Of a stretch of DNA of 64,000 nt, positions 12,702 through 23,390 are shown in pieces (position 1 is the stretch's first letter; each line of letters begins with the position of its first letter). Made by a program: the position numbers and the translations under genes. The notes beneath the pieces are model-generated. The model was given only the letters and a program-made list of their open reading frames with translations. It was not told the DNA's origin and searched no databases. This DNA comes from Gonatopus flavifemur (lineage: Eukaryota > Arthropoda > Insecta > Hymenoptera > Dryinidae). The stretch lies in the NCBI GenBank assembly GCA_018340375.1, contig JAFFJZ010000069.1, positions 763,188 to 827,187 on the forward strand, in the 5' to 3' direction.

Positions 12702-14564
12702 CAGCGCCGGCTCGTCCATATAGGCAGTATAGGCGGCCGCCTGGGGCGGCAAGATTCAGGGGGCGGCAAAATCCTAGAAATCATGAGTAAGAACCATACT
12801 GAACATACACATACACATGACACACAAAATACTTATTAGAAACATTCTCTGTCTTCCTAAGAATTCATGGTGGTTCAATTACTGAATAAGAATTACAATT
12901 TTCCTCTAAAGAAGAGATTTCCCTCTAAAAAAAGTGTTTTGCAAAAGTCTTTATGCATGAATTTCAGTACACATTTTACAGGAAATAAGTTATTTTTTAA
13001 TTCAGTTTCAGAATGGCATCAGAAAGATGACCTGGTGAATAATGATAATTAGGTGATGTATGCAAGACATCAAATGTCGATTGAGTGAGAACCTAGTTAT
13101 CATCCGACAATAGTATTCAACATTGTCTCGCAGCAGTATCGGAAGCAGTATCCTAAACAGCACCGAAAACCACCGTATCAATGGTTTCACAGATTTTCGT
13201 TTTCAAAAGTCCGTTTTCCAAACGTTTCGAGAACATTGGTTTATCATGTTGAAATACACGTTTTGATGACGTTTTCTTACGTATGCTATGGTACGTTCTC
13301 AGAATGTTGTCGAAACATCATATGAAAACCAAGTGTTTTATTCTCAACCTGCACAAATGTGTATTCATGTAGGTATTTATGGTGAATCGTAAGCAGAAAT
13401 TCATACCCTGCAAAAAATTTCCCGTAGAAAACGATAAAATTTTGCCTATGGGTTTCAATGCGGTTCCTGAAACTGGAATTCCGATGCTGTATCGTGAATT
13501 ATTTACGATAGAATTCTGTCGATTCTTATCGTATTCTATAGGATTTAAGAAAAATTTACGTGGTTCTAAAGTGAACTCCCCATAGACAAAGTATTAATTA
13601 TTTGGAGAATTATAATCTTTTTTTGCGAATAATTGATTTCTCTACTACAGGAATTTTACGATAGAACCAGGTACATTTCTCAAATCCGGTAGGATGCGAT
13701 GAGAATCAATGGAATTCTGTCGTAAATGCACGATACAGCATGGGGATTCCAATTTTAGAAACCGTATTGAAATTCGTAAGAAAAATTTTATCGTCTTCTA
13801 TGGGACATTTTTAGCAGAGTAGGACTTCGTGTTTCACTTATGAATATCCTGTTGAAAAATCCATGAAGTTGCATAATGAGAACATTTTTTTATGAACTGC
13901 AATAAGATACCATTCAATTTTGAATCGCTTCATTGGAAATTTGTAATATGTGTTTTGTTTTTCCTCCATGCAAGATTCATAGGTTAACAAAAGACTATCG
14001 TATTGTCGGTGCATTCATTTTTTGTTTTATTGTGTGTCGAAGTAATATTGTATGGAGAACCGACGTCTACTCAGGGTTGATCAGCAATTTTTCATTTGAA
14101 CGAGTTTTCAAGTAAGGCAAGTTTTGATTATAATGAATTTTGAAGTATATTATGTGCGTGAGAATTAGAATATAATGAAGCGTACCACCAAAAAAAGTCG
14201 AAAGTTTTCAAAACGTGTCAGTGGTGTGGATTTAAGTTTCAGAGAGCACGTGTTTCAAAATTTGTGGAAACCTGCATTTTTTATGTTACGTAAGACTTTC
14301 GGCAAATATCATTTGTGTGTGCTGAGATATTTCTTCAGAATGTTTCTGAAACATTCCATGAAAATATAGTACTTTATTCCTAATCTATACAAAATTTAAT
14401 TCTTCTATTGTTCTATAGTTAACCAAATATCCTAATTTTCGTGTTCAATTGCGAATTTACGATGCGAATATACCATTCACTGTAATTGACAGATTTTTTT
14501 ACAGGGTAGTGGGCGGCGTCTTGGGAATCCGCCTAGGGCGGCAAAATACCTAGGGCCGGCCCTG
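12702..14564. mobile_element. hAT-type DNA transposon, non-autonomous, 8-bp target duplication
   Basis: The left end CAGCGCCGGC and right end GCCGGCCCTG form the classic hAT terminal inverted repeat. Subterminal GGGGCGGCAAGA and CTAGGGCGGCAAAAT words are shared. A perfect 8-bp duplication ACGTCGCA flanks it (12694-12701 and 14565-14572). On both sides the sequence belongs to the same tandem array, which confirms the insertion boundary. The 1863 bp contain no transposase-like frame. A 414-bp MITE is nested inside. It is therefore a deletion derivative mobilised in trans. Confidence 0.92.
13406..13819. mobile_element. 414-bp MITE nested inside the hAT element, TA duplication
   Basis: The left end CCCTGCAAAAAATTTCCCGT pairs with the right end ATGGGACATTTTTAGCAGAG, and TA flanks both ends. 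The arms also share an AACGATAAAATTTT block and a TGCTGTATCGTG block. A possible relative with CTCTGCTGAAAATGCC-like ends lies at 59633-59875. Confidence 0.75.
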
Positions 14565-14737
14565 ACGTCGCACTAAAAATTCTGAAAGGGTTCCGTGAGG
14601 GATCGTGAACAACAAAGATTGTTTATTCAACATTTAATGTCTGGGTTCTATGAAATTCACGGTTTTGTCACCTGCCCGGTGGCACAGAATTTTTGTTAAT
14701 TCCTTATGTGAACCTATTTTTATGCCTATACATCCTA

Positions 14738-15004
14738 CACGGGAAAAAAGGTATCTTGAAAAATACCATAATTTATGGAGTTTTGGCGTTGGTCTAACCC
14801 GAGTCAAAATATTTACTTGAATATATCTCTAAAAGTACCATAATGGCTGGTAATTTTATGAGGAAGGTACCATACTTCTTTATAAAAGTCCAGGAAATTA
14901 TGGGACTTTTAGAGGTTCGTTCACGTAAATATTTTGACTCGGGTCAGACTGACGCCAAAAATCCATAAATTATGGTATTTTTCAAGATATCTGTTTTCTC
15001 AGTG
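14738..15004. mobile_element. 267-bp palindromic MITE, CACGGGAAAAAA termini, TA duplication
   Basis: The ends CACGGGAAAAAAGGTATCTT and AAGATATCTGTTTTCTCAGTG are inverted, with TA on both sides. The arms share AAAATACCATAATTTATGGA and a GACTCGGGTCAGACTGACGCC-like block. The host tandem array continues on both flanks. Confidence 0.8.
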
Positions 15005-15844
15005 TACCAAATATCCTGCAGAGGTTTTGTGAGGGATCGCGAATAACAAGCATTGTTTATGTAAAATTGAGTCTCTGGAATCCATTGATTTCACAGTCAT
15101 TTCATCAGCCCGGTATCTCAGAATCTTTGTTGATTTTTTACATCGACACATTTTTTCATACCAATAAATCCTACCAACAATTCTGAAAGGGTTTTGTGAG
15201 GGATCGCAAACAGCAAAGACTGTTTATTCAACATTTAGTCTCTGGAATCCATGGATTTCACAGCCATGTCATCTGCCCGGTACCTCAGGTACTTTGTACA
15301 AAATACGATTTTTCGGCCGTGACGATGTTTACTCTTGTATCCTAGCAACCAGTTTGTGGTTCTCTTTGAAACGCATGCGCTTGATAGAAGGCCCGCGCAC
15401 ATTCAAAATCTAACCAAGTTGACGAACTAATAAAAATAAAAAGATGCACTTTACACGCTCTCTCATGAGGTTGAATTTAGTCATCGATGCCGTGCGTGAG
15501 AACAATATGGAAGAAGGGATGTATAAGTTATCTAACCAATGTTCTTCAAGAACGACCCCACCTATGGTCTTCGCGACATATGGAAAACGTACAAGGAGAT
15601 GAGGAAGTCGAGAGCACTGTCCTTTTGATTCGTCAATGCCTTCCACTACAGGGTGGATTCCAGTCAGTGGGACAATTAGTGGTTCCTAATTAGTCAGTGA
15701 CCCCACTGACCAACCAAAGTCGCCCTAATTGAGGGTAAACCGGTGTTACTTCTTTGGTATAGAGAAAAACTTCGGGCAGATCCTCGCCGCGACTCACATA
15801 AAAAATATCAAATCTATCAACTCTAAAAAGAAAACCATTCTCAT

Positions 15845-15965
15845 ATGGTTAATTCTATTTCCAATTCAATTTCAATCTAATTTGAATTCAATTTCAATTT
15901 AGTTTCAATTCAGTTCCAATTCAGTTTCACTTCTAATTTAAATTCAGTGTAAATTCTAATTCTTA
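15845..15965. repeat. low-complexity CAATTTCAATT-type repeat
   Basis: This is about 120 bp of imperfect 10-12-bp repeats of TTCAATTCAGTTTCAATT type with strong T/A-C strand asymmetry. The rest of 15300-16690 shows nothing I can support. A 78-codon frame at 15410-15646 has no recognisable feature. Confidence 0.6.
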
Positions 15966-16689
15966 AGACTCCCATCTTAGTGCTTGAAGCAGTGATTAAG
16001 TGTTGGTGGTAAACAAACGACGATAACGTTCATTGAACTACAGACAGGAAGAACAAAGGGACGTAGTGACAACGAAACAAAAGGTAGAATTAGATCTTAT
16101 TAATTGTTATATTCCTATTGATGTGAATTCAAAGTTTTCTCCACGAGTTTCAAAGTGTGAAATTTCAATTAAGTAAATTCTATGTTCATTCCAATAACTA
16201 ATCTTTCATTCCCACACCTGCGATCATTTCCTTTCCCTTCTCTTCTTACAACTTCACGATCGAGCCACTTCTCTCGAAAAGTGGTAAATGTTGTCGTTAA
16301 AGGTTGTATTTGATTTTCGAATACATCCTATGCGACAGTGCAACAACTCGTGATTTCTTGAAAATCCTATCCGAATCCATTTCACGATTTCCTATCCCCA
16401 ACAAGAAAATACTGATCCCGTGGGCACAAGTTTTAGCTCCGAATCCAATTTCACTTAAGCCTCGCGCTACTCAGAGGCATTCAAGTTAAATTGAAATCCA
16501 TAAATTGAAACTTAGAAAAATATTCATGTACGTTCGACTGCCGGACGTTACATAGTGAAAGAGCAGATTCCTTAAATTCATATCAATTAGCAAATCCAAT
16601 AGGATAGAAATTTCTATCTTTCAATAACGCACTCGCCACCTTTTTCCCAGGTACCAAAAGAATTCCTTCTCGCGTTTTGAATTCTACAG

Positions 16690-17521
16690 CGTTTCAAACT
16701 GAATGACACGTTGTATTCATTGTTTGAGCAATTTGAGTCACGCTCCAACTCATTGGAAAAATGGTCAAGATCTGAATTTTCTCTTGTTGACTGATTTGAG
16801 AGTTATGGAACTTGCTTCTCAATTCAGAAATCAATTGGGAGTTGTATTCAGGTTCATCCTTTGACCGCATGAAAAATAATATATCGAGCTCCTTCGGTTG
16901 AAGAAATCCATTGTATCCGACATGAAAAAATTTCATAAAATTTGACCAGAACATTGTCAAAAATCCATTGAAATTTGGCGAGATTCAACGAAGGAATTTA
17001 TAAAACTCACCAAATCTAATCAATTAATGCTTCAATGAGATTGAGCCAGACCTTTGTCCAATTTCATGAGATTTTGGGAGTTCCAATGGGCTTTTGTCAT
17101 CACTGTGGTGGTTAAAACACTGAGAATGTGATCAAATTGGAGGTGAATAATTGATCTTGTACACTCACTTCGAATTCATCATCATCAACCGAGGAAGTAT
17201 CGTCAGCACTATCCGACAAATCATGTTCTAATACCAGCTGGCTAGCCAGCGAATCGATATAAATTTTAAGTAGGATGAATGGGGAATTGACGGTGCATTC
17301 ACTAACAACAACTCAAGTTATACTCACAACACTCAATAGCAGTTGTTTTCCCGAATTTTTTTCCGACAGGAGGGGCATAAAACATCAGTTGCTTTTAAGA
17401 AATCAAATTCTGCAAGTATCGTAGCAGATGGTCGGCGTAGATTTTTTTTACTCTTTGCTGAAGAATGTGATTCTTCATTGGATGGATCAAAGCAGCGATC
17501 TTTAAACACCCCAGAAGACAT
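16690..17521 (-). pseudogene. N-terminal part of a DDE-transposase-like gene (second family member)
   Basis: Three exon-like blocks run right to left. 17521-17335 starts MSSGVFKDRCFDPSNEESHS and ends LCPSCRKKIRENNCY then stop; the basic N-terminus and C..CRKKI pair resemble the start of the larger gene at 30052-22150 (MSPPKKKLCWNPFG...VCTRCRMKI). About 17240-17169 reads LVLEHDLSDSADDTSSVDDDEFE before a GTGAGT donor. About 16880-16694 reads ELRSKFHNSQISQQEKIQIL, then TIFPMSWSVTQIAQTMN. From memory, this last block (K.+LT..P..WS...I) recurs in the N-terminal half of this transposase-like family. The in-frame TGA closing exon 1 and the absence of later exons suggest a truncated copy. Confidence 0.5.
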
Positions 17522-17529
17522 TTTAATAT

Positions 17530-18595
17530 ACAGAAAAGCAACGTGATAGTTACTGCACGAGGATGAAATTCATAAACAAACGAATGTGCTCATTTTTACA
17601 GCAAGAAGTTGGCTGCGATAGATTCGAGCAAGGATAGTGGAGTAATCTCAGAGTGCGCGAAGCGCTCTTCATTTATTTATAATTTGGAGAATATTCAATG
17701 GTCCATTCTGAAATTTCTACAGCACTTTCTTGAGACTTGAATGAACATTTACAAAATAAAAACTGAAAAAATCATGTCCGAATTTTGAAAAAATTGTTTC
17801 TTCAATAAAATCGGCCAATTTGAGTATTTACGCTTAATAAATATTTTTTTCGAATATATTGTAGAAAGCTGAGGAAAAATGCTCACTTCTATGTCAAACA
17901 ATATTCTGATACATTGATTATTTTTTGAATTGTAGAAAGCCAAACAGAAATGGATTTTTCAGATTTTGAAATTTCAAAAATTCATAACTGTGGAATATCG
18001 GATATCATGTCGAAATGAAAACATACGGGTCCAATATTTATTCATCACGAACACAGAAAAAAATATTTCACGTGAATTTAAAACTTGATTGTAAATTTCC
18101 CGTGGAAGACCCATATATATGTATACAGCGAAGAAAATTTTCTCTGAGCAATCCCCCATTTCCAAGGGAAAAATTATGAAATAATGGAAGGACTCGTCCA
18201 GTTGAAGTAAAATCAAATGGGCCCTGAGGAGGGGTTCGAAGAAGACCCCCTGGAAATTTCAGCTGATCCGGCCCAGTTGGTCACAGAAAATCCTTAATAC
18301 AGACAGACACACAGACAACCCCACGGATTATTGATCAGTGCATAAAATGAAAAACAATCCAACTCCCAATTGGATTACTCAAATCCAAAAGGGGTGCTAA
18401 AGGGTTTGAACCAATGAGAATTCTAGATTTCAGTAATATACAGTTGCTGCTGATTCGATCTTTGCATATTCACAAGGTCCGTCTACTGGAAAAATCGTGA
18501 ATTACTCTATTTCATGCTCGATTTTCGTTGTGAGATGACCGGTGTTTATTAATTTTTCCGATTCGTTCAATATTTTATGTTTGTCAGGTTATTTA
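17530..18595. other. intergenic DNA, possibly with an old LINE 3' remnant
   Basis: No exon is supported. Around 18190-18325 there is a GC-richer stretch ending in ACAGACAGACACACAGACAA. Such a tail is often left by degenerate non-LTR elements, but no protein-coding LINE sequence is visible. Confidence 0.3.
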
Positions 18596-18599
18596 TAAG

Positions 18600-18970
18600 T
18601 TGAAACCCTGTTGAAGACCTCTGGTCACCCAAGTCTACCCTGGTCCGGACCGGGGACCCGAGTTCACGCGCGAAAATGAGACAGGGCCCAAGGTTGGACC
18701 GGTCCGGCCTGGGTCGACCAGGGTAGACCGTTGGCCACCCAGGCCCGGTCTGAAACTACACTGGTAGACCTCTGGTCACCCACTCACGGCCTGGAACCAC
18801 CCGGGTAGACTTCTGGCTACCCAGGTTCAGCCTGAAACCATCCTGATAGATCGTCGCTTTAATACTTGAATCGATTTCACTCAAATAATCATCCATAGTT
18901 GAATCGTTTCTATCCAAATACTTATTCAAAATTGAATCGATTCTTTTCAGATAATTATACATACTCAAGA
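18600..18970. repeat. two adjoining short tandem repeats (~41 and ~43 bp)
   Basis: 18600-18850 is GC-rich and repeats GTAGACCTCTGGTCACCCA with CCTGGAACCACCC-like words at about 41-bp spacing (18722, 18764, 18805). A TCCGGACCGG core lies near 18650. 18850-18970 is AT-rich and repeats TGAATCGATTCNNTYCAAATA at roughly 43 bp. In the minus frame it gives a short YL.RIDS/YLDRNDS/YLSEIDS repeat, probably coincidental. Confidence 0.65.
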
Positions 18971-19989
18971 GAATTGGGTTGATTTTTTATACTATTTGGA
19001 ATATAAAAAATTCGATTCCAGCATACCCTTCTCCTGGACGCACATTATCTTTCAAAAGTCGAAATAAAATATTCAAAAATTGGTTCTTTGTAAGCTTATT
19101 TCTTATCTAAGGTGATATGAAATTGGTTTGTTAACAGAGCTGGAATTTCGAATGATTTTCCCACAAAATTTTGAAAAAACATAATTCTTCCATGTTTATA
19201 ATCACAGTTTCATACTCAGGCTGTGCAATTAACCGATTGAAATGATTAATGGTTGCCGTTTTCCCGATTAATCGGTGCATTCTGAATCGGAAGCCATTGA
19301 TTTTCAGACGATTTTGTGGTTTAGAATTCACTGATTGATGTAAAAACAACACTATCAATCGAAATTCACCGATTAATCGATTTCTTTTGCCAGGGAATAG
19401 ATTAAATATCAAAAATTAGTCACTGAAATTTCGAACGTTCTTATGAATTCCGAAATATGTAATTATATCTACAGCATATTCATAATTCATAATTATATCT
19501 GGGGTAATTTGACTAATAAAACGCCGACTCGGACTATAGATTGATATCCCCTTGACGATTCAGGAAAGAATTTGTTCTCATACACCGCGTATGCCTGAAC
19601 AAATCATTGTTTGCACTTCGGTCGTGTTACGTTGAAAATAACATTAATAATGTGATCACTCATGTTGATTGGTATACATGTAGTCAACATTCCTGTACAT
19701 TTCGAATATTTATTGCGCATTTTCAACATTCATTTCTGTACATTTTATACATATATCACCGATTCTTTTTTAGTAATACAAAAGAATTCAACTTTCTCAT
19801 TTTCTGAAACATGTTAAGAACATAACGAACATGAAAAAATTACTCTCCAAATGCACGTAACAATACATGAAACAATCTTCTCATATTATTCTAGTGTTTC
19901 TGCATATTATATTAGCTTTTTTGAAAATATATAAAGGAATACAACTTCAATTGTCATAAAAACTACATTGAGCTTGAAATGCCGTTCTA

Positions 19990-20138
19990 ACTCACGATGG
20001 CAGCCTTGCGACTTCGACTTCTTTCAACTTTGTTCAGATCCCTGATTTTTTCAGGGATGTAATGCCCAAATTTACAGCGTACTTCTGTCAAGTCTTTCTT
20101 CTCCAATTTATCACACATTAATTCGTATCCATAGCATT
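19990..20138 (-). CDS. possible exon, unrecognised
   Basis: After a good acceptor (TTGCTTGTTGCAG) the minus strand reads ECYGYELMCDKLEKKDLTEV, then RCKFGHYIPEKIRDLNKVERSRSRKAAIVS to a stop. The basic, charged composition looks more exon-like than the surroundings. It lies on the same strand as the BEN exon and transposase-like blocks. I do not recognise it, and it may be chance. Confidence 0.25.
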
Positions 20139-20437
20139 CTGCAACAAGCAAAAGAATATCTCCATCATTGTGCCAAGTCAGCATAAATAATCAATGACAG
20201 ATTCTGGATGCTTCCGATAACTGCTCAGAACGAGTAACATCAAATTTCCAGCCAATCCGGAATTCTTCAATTGTTTTCCTGTTTTTCCAATTGGGTGGGG
20301 ATTCGCTTTTGCTCGCTCAGAGCATATATCGGGAACCCCCGAGATTTCACGGATACAAAAATGTCAACTATGCAAATGGAAATACTGTAACGATTTTATA
20401 TCACCTACGAATCACTGTCGCTTGTACATTTACATAC

Positions 20438-20752
20438 ACAGGGTATCCCAGAAAACAATACCCGCATTCCACAAGCGTATTTCTGAGAAGAAACTGAACA
20501 ACTTTTCCGTCTACCATCTTTCGGTCTGGGACTTAGTTTCATAGTTATAAACAAAACAAGTTGAGCATTCAGGTGGCAAGGACATCGGATATTTCAATTA
20601 TCACTAAGTATATTCATTCAGCTCCTTCTTGATTGGTTGCATTCAACTCTGAAACTAAGCCTCAGATCAAAAAATGGCAAATGGAAATATTGTTCAGTTG
20701 TCTTTCAGGAATACGCTGGTGAAAGGCGGGTAGTGTTTTCTGGGACACTCGG
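20438..20752. mobile_element. ~315-bp MITE, CAGGGTATCCCAGAAAACA termini
   Basis: The ends ACAGGGTATCCCAGAAAACA and TGTTTTCTGGGACACTCGGT are inverted. TA lies just outside the right end. The arms also share a GCGGGTA-type block and an AACTGAACAA/TTGTTCAGTT block. It is related at its ends to 21083-21389. Confidence 0.65.
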
Positions 20753-21082
20753 TATATATAAATATACACATACGATGTATCAAGTCAGGTAGATTGGCTT
20801 TTCAAAGCACATTCTATAATCGAAATTGAATAATTTCTTCTGTCAACAAAATGTTATAAGATGGTTCGGAGTTGCCTCTAACTAATCAAGAGACAGTCAC
20901 AGAAGTGCATTCATCGTTTATTGGAATAGCCGATGCACTCCACTTAAATGGTTCACCGGGTTTTTTTATACCTCAAAGAACAAACGTCTTACATCTCAAT
21001 AAGGGAAAAAGTTGTTTCATCTTCACCCTGGAACATTCGCTTCAAATACGATCTACCCGACTTCGGACACCTTGCTTATATA

Positions 21083-21389
21083 CAAGGTATCCCAGAATAA
21101 GTTACCGTCCTTGAAATGGTACTCTTTTGAGACAAAACTAAACAAATTGTTTCTCTGACAAAATGCTGTGAAAGGCTTCCTTGTCGAGTTACAAAGAAAA
21201 TAAGGTCACTATTCAGGTGCCGGGTACATTGGCTACTCCGATGTGTATACTGATGTAACCCTTACCTGATTGGTTCAAATTAACTTGGAAACTAAGATTT
21301 TCACAGCATTCTGCCAGAGGAAGAGTTTGTTGAGTTTTGTCTCATCAATTCACCATTCCAAGAACGGTAACGTATTCTGGGATACCCTG
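21083..21389. mobile_element. 307-bp MITE, CAAGGTATCCCAGAATA termini, TA duplication
   Basis: The left end CAAGGTATCCCAGAATAAGT pairs with the right end ACGTATTCTGGGATACCCTG, with TA on both sides. The subterminal TTACCGTCCTTGAAATGGT block is also inverted at the right. It shares the GGTATCCCAGAA core with the preceding MITE but has a different interior. Confidence 0.75.
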
Positions 21390-21476
21390 TATATTTCGAA
21401 TAATTTTATAGTTCCATAAATATCATACATAAGAAAGATGTGTTCAAAATAGAATATCAAAATACAGTCATCTTAC

Positions 21477-21690
21477 TTTTTAATATTGCAAGTTTTCGTG
21501 GCGTCAATACTTTTCTAGGTGATCTACCTTCCAATTGAACCACATTTTGATCACTCAGACACCGATTTTTCAATTTATGTACGCCCCAAATGCGAACTGC
21601 TACATCCTTGACAAACATGGAATTATTTTTCAATGATAAACTTTGCCAAACCTCATCTTCGTAATATATGCCGTCGCCTATATGGACTTT
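21477..21690 (-). CDS. BEN-domain exon
   Basis: This minus-strand exon lies between an acceptor (TTTCATAG) and a donor (GTAAGA). It reads KVHIGDGIYYEDEVWQSLSL, then KNNSMFVKDVAVRIWGVHKLKNRCLSDQNVV and QLEGRSPRKVLTPRKLAILK. The VHIGDG start, SMFVKD(V/L)AV.IWG core and a C-terminal TP.KL segment fit the BEN domain. BEN domains bind DNA or proteins in chromatin-linked regulators. The exon has no internal stop. The next upstream open block (21797-21992) ends in a phase that does not join to this one, so the gene model is incomplete or broken. No partner domain was found. Confidence 0.6.
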
Positions 21691-21796
21691 CTATGAAATT
21701 GAAATTTATTTGATGGTGTAAAATACTCCATTTCCAGACCACTTATATGAAAATGTGTTTGAAGAATATATATGAACTGTATACCTCATTAATCAC

Positions 21797-21992
21797 CTGA
21801 TATATTGATCGATCGTCCAAATCTTCCTTTTTCCTCCAAATCATTCTTCATGTCAATGTGTTTCGGTTTTTACTTCATTAGAACTTGCTTTGGTTCTTCT
21901 TCAATGGATGTATCTTGCATGTCACCATCTAATTCAGTGAAGTCAGCTGAAAAAATGTCGGTGATGGTGGGGGATAGCGAATTATTATCGAA
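21797..21992 (-). pseudogene. exon-like block upstream of the BEN exon, with in-frame stop
   Basis: On the minus strand, after an AAATCAG acceptor, it reads FDNNSLSPTITDIFSADFTE, then LDGDMQDTSIEEEPKQVLMK, TAA, KPKHIDMKNDLEEKGRFGRSINIS and a GTGATT donor. The acidic linker composition and flanking splice sites suggest a real former exon of the BEN gene. The single TAA in an otherwise open frame, and the phase conflict with the next exon, argue for decay. A base error in the sequence would be the alternative. Confidence 0.4.
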
Positions 21993-23390
21993 CTGATTTC
22001 AACTATACACAATAATGTCCCATGCGAGAAATTTAACAGAGGAATTCACCAAAACTGAATATCATCTCAGAAAATCAGGAAAACCCCGCACTATTTTTCC
22101 TGGTAAATTTTTCGTGCGAAGTTTCAAGAATTATTAGAAGATTTATTACTCATTTATTACTTTGAAAGTATGGATTATTCACAAAAATAAAATAAATTAT
22201 AAAATAGATAATTTTTTTGACAACTGCAAACTTTTCTTTCAGAAACTGGATTATTTTCTTCTGGAACATGAACACAGCAATAGTATCATGTTCAAGACAA
22301 TCCGATATTCCAATGTAGGATAAATGCTCGATCTTATTGGTTGAAATATCATGATAGTATATGACGAATGGGTGAACTGTCGCTTGATTATTATTCCAAT
22401 GGAACCCTTGAACGGCTTCTTGTACAACAATTGCGAAGTTCTCTGAAAAATCAAGCGTCACCACAAATTCGCCTGATTGTAAATTTTTTAAAATATTTTT
22501 GAAATGCCGAGATTGTGCCGTAGCAACGAAATCATGTAATTCGAATTTCGTCAGATTCTCCACGAGTGACGAAATGAATTCTCCCTTACTGCCAGTTATA
22601 ATCTTCAAAGTGGATCTAAATTCGGAATTATAATAATTGAGATACGTCATGACAAGAATTAATAACTCCGTTTCAATGTGAGAAAAAAGTTACCTATCGG
22701 TGGAAATCCATTGTTTATGAGTAATCTCATCAATTTCTGCATTATCAAAAGTTTCAATCAATTTATTGGATGAAATATTTTTGTCCGGGCACGATTTGCA
22801 TTGGCCTTCGTAACATTCACTACTTGGTACTGAACACAACAAGTACTGGAGGAGCGATTTGTATGCGTTTTTCCCATGAATAGGAATGTCCCAAGTTTCA
22901 GTCAATTGACTCAATTTGCAACCTGAAAATGAATTTTTCAGTAGAATGTTGCTTAGAAGTAATTCGAAGTTCCCGCTGTTTCAAAGTATGTATAACTTAC
23001 CTTCGATCATCAGTTTAACATTCTGATGGATAATGCGAACGCATACAGTGTGAGTTCCACTAGCTCCTGCCGAAATGAATTGGGTTGGCCGAAGTTCAGC
23101 AAATTTGGAAAATCCAACTTGCAAATGCGGAAACTAAAATTTGGAGCACTGACTGGTATAATTCTTGTGAGTTGCAATAGAGAAGTCTTTCCTGGGTTTT
23201 TTCTTTGAAGCCATCACTATTTTTAATCAAGACATGACCTTCCATTCCTGGGGGTTCTCTTGAGTTCTGCTCACATAGATAAAACTGCTTTATTGCAGCG
23301 ATCGTTTTATCTGGGAGTCCTTTTCCGATTTGTGCGTCAGGCACAGAAAGCACTCCCCAAGCGTGTATTGCCTTCAATGACAATGGGCCC

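Larger units (their letters stand above)
12190..15295. repeat. second ~170-176-bp tandem array, interrupted by a hAT element and a MITE
   Basis: The repeat unit contains ACCAACAATTCTGAAAGGGT, GAGGGATCGCRAAYARCAAAG, TTTAACATTTAGTCTCTGGAA and GTCATSTGCCCGGTACCTCAG. Copies start near 12206, 12371 and 12537, and resume after the hAT insertion near 14578, 15010 and 15176. A MITE splits the array again at 14738-15004. The last copy ends near 15295. This array is unrelated in sequence to the one at 8937-9535. Open frames inside it are repeat by-products. Confidence 0.85.

Noticed and set aside
12465..12839. 124-codon frame as a gene
   Set aside because: It runs from the tandem array across the hAT insertion junction, so it cannot be an ancestral gene.
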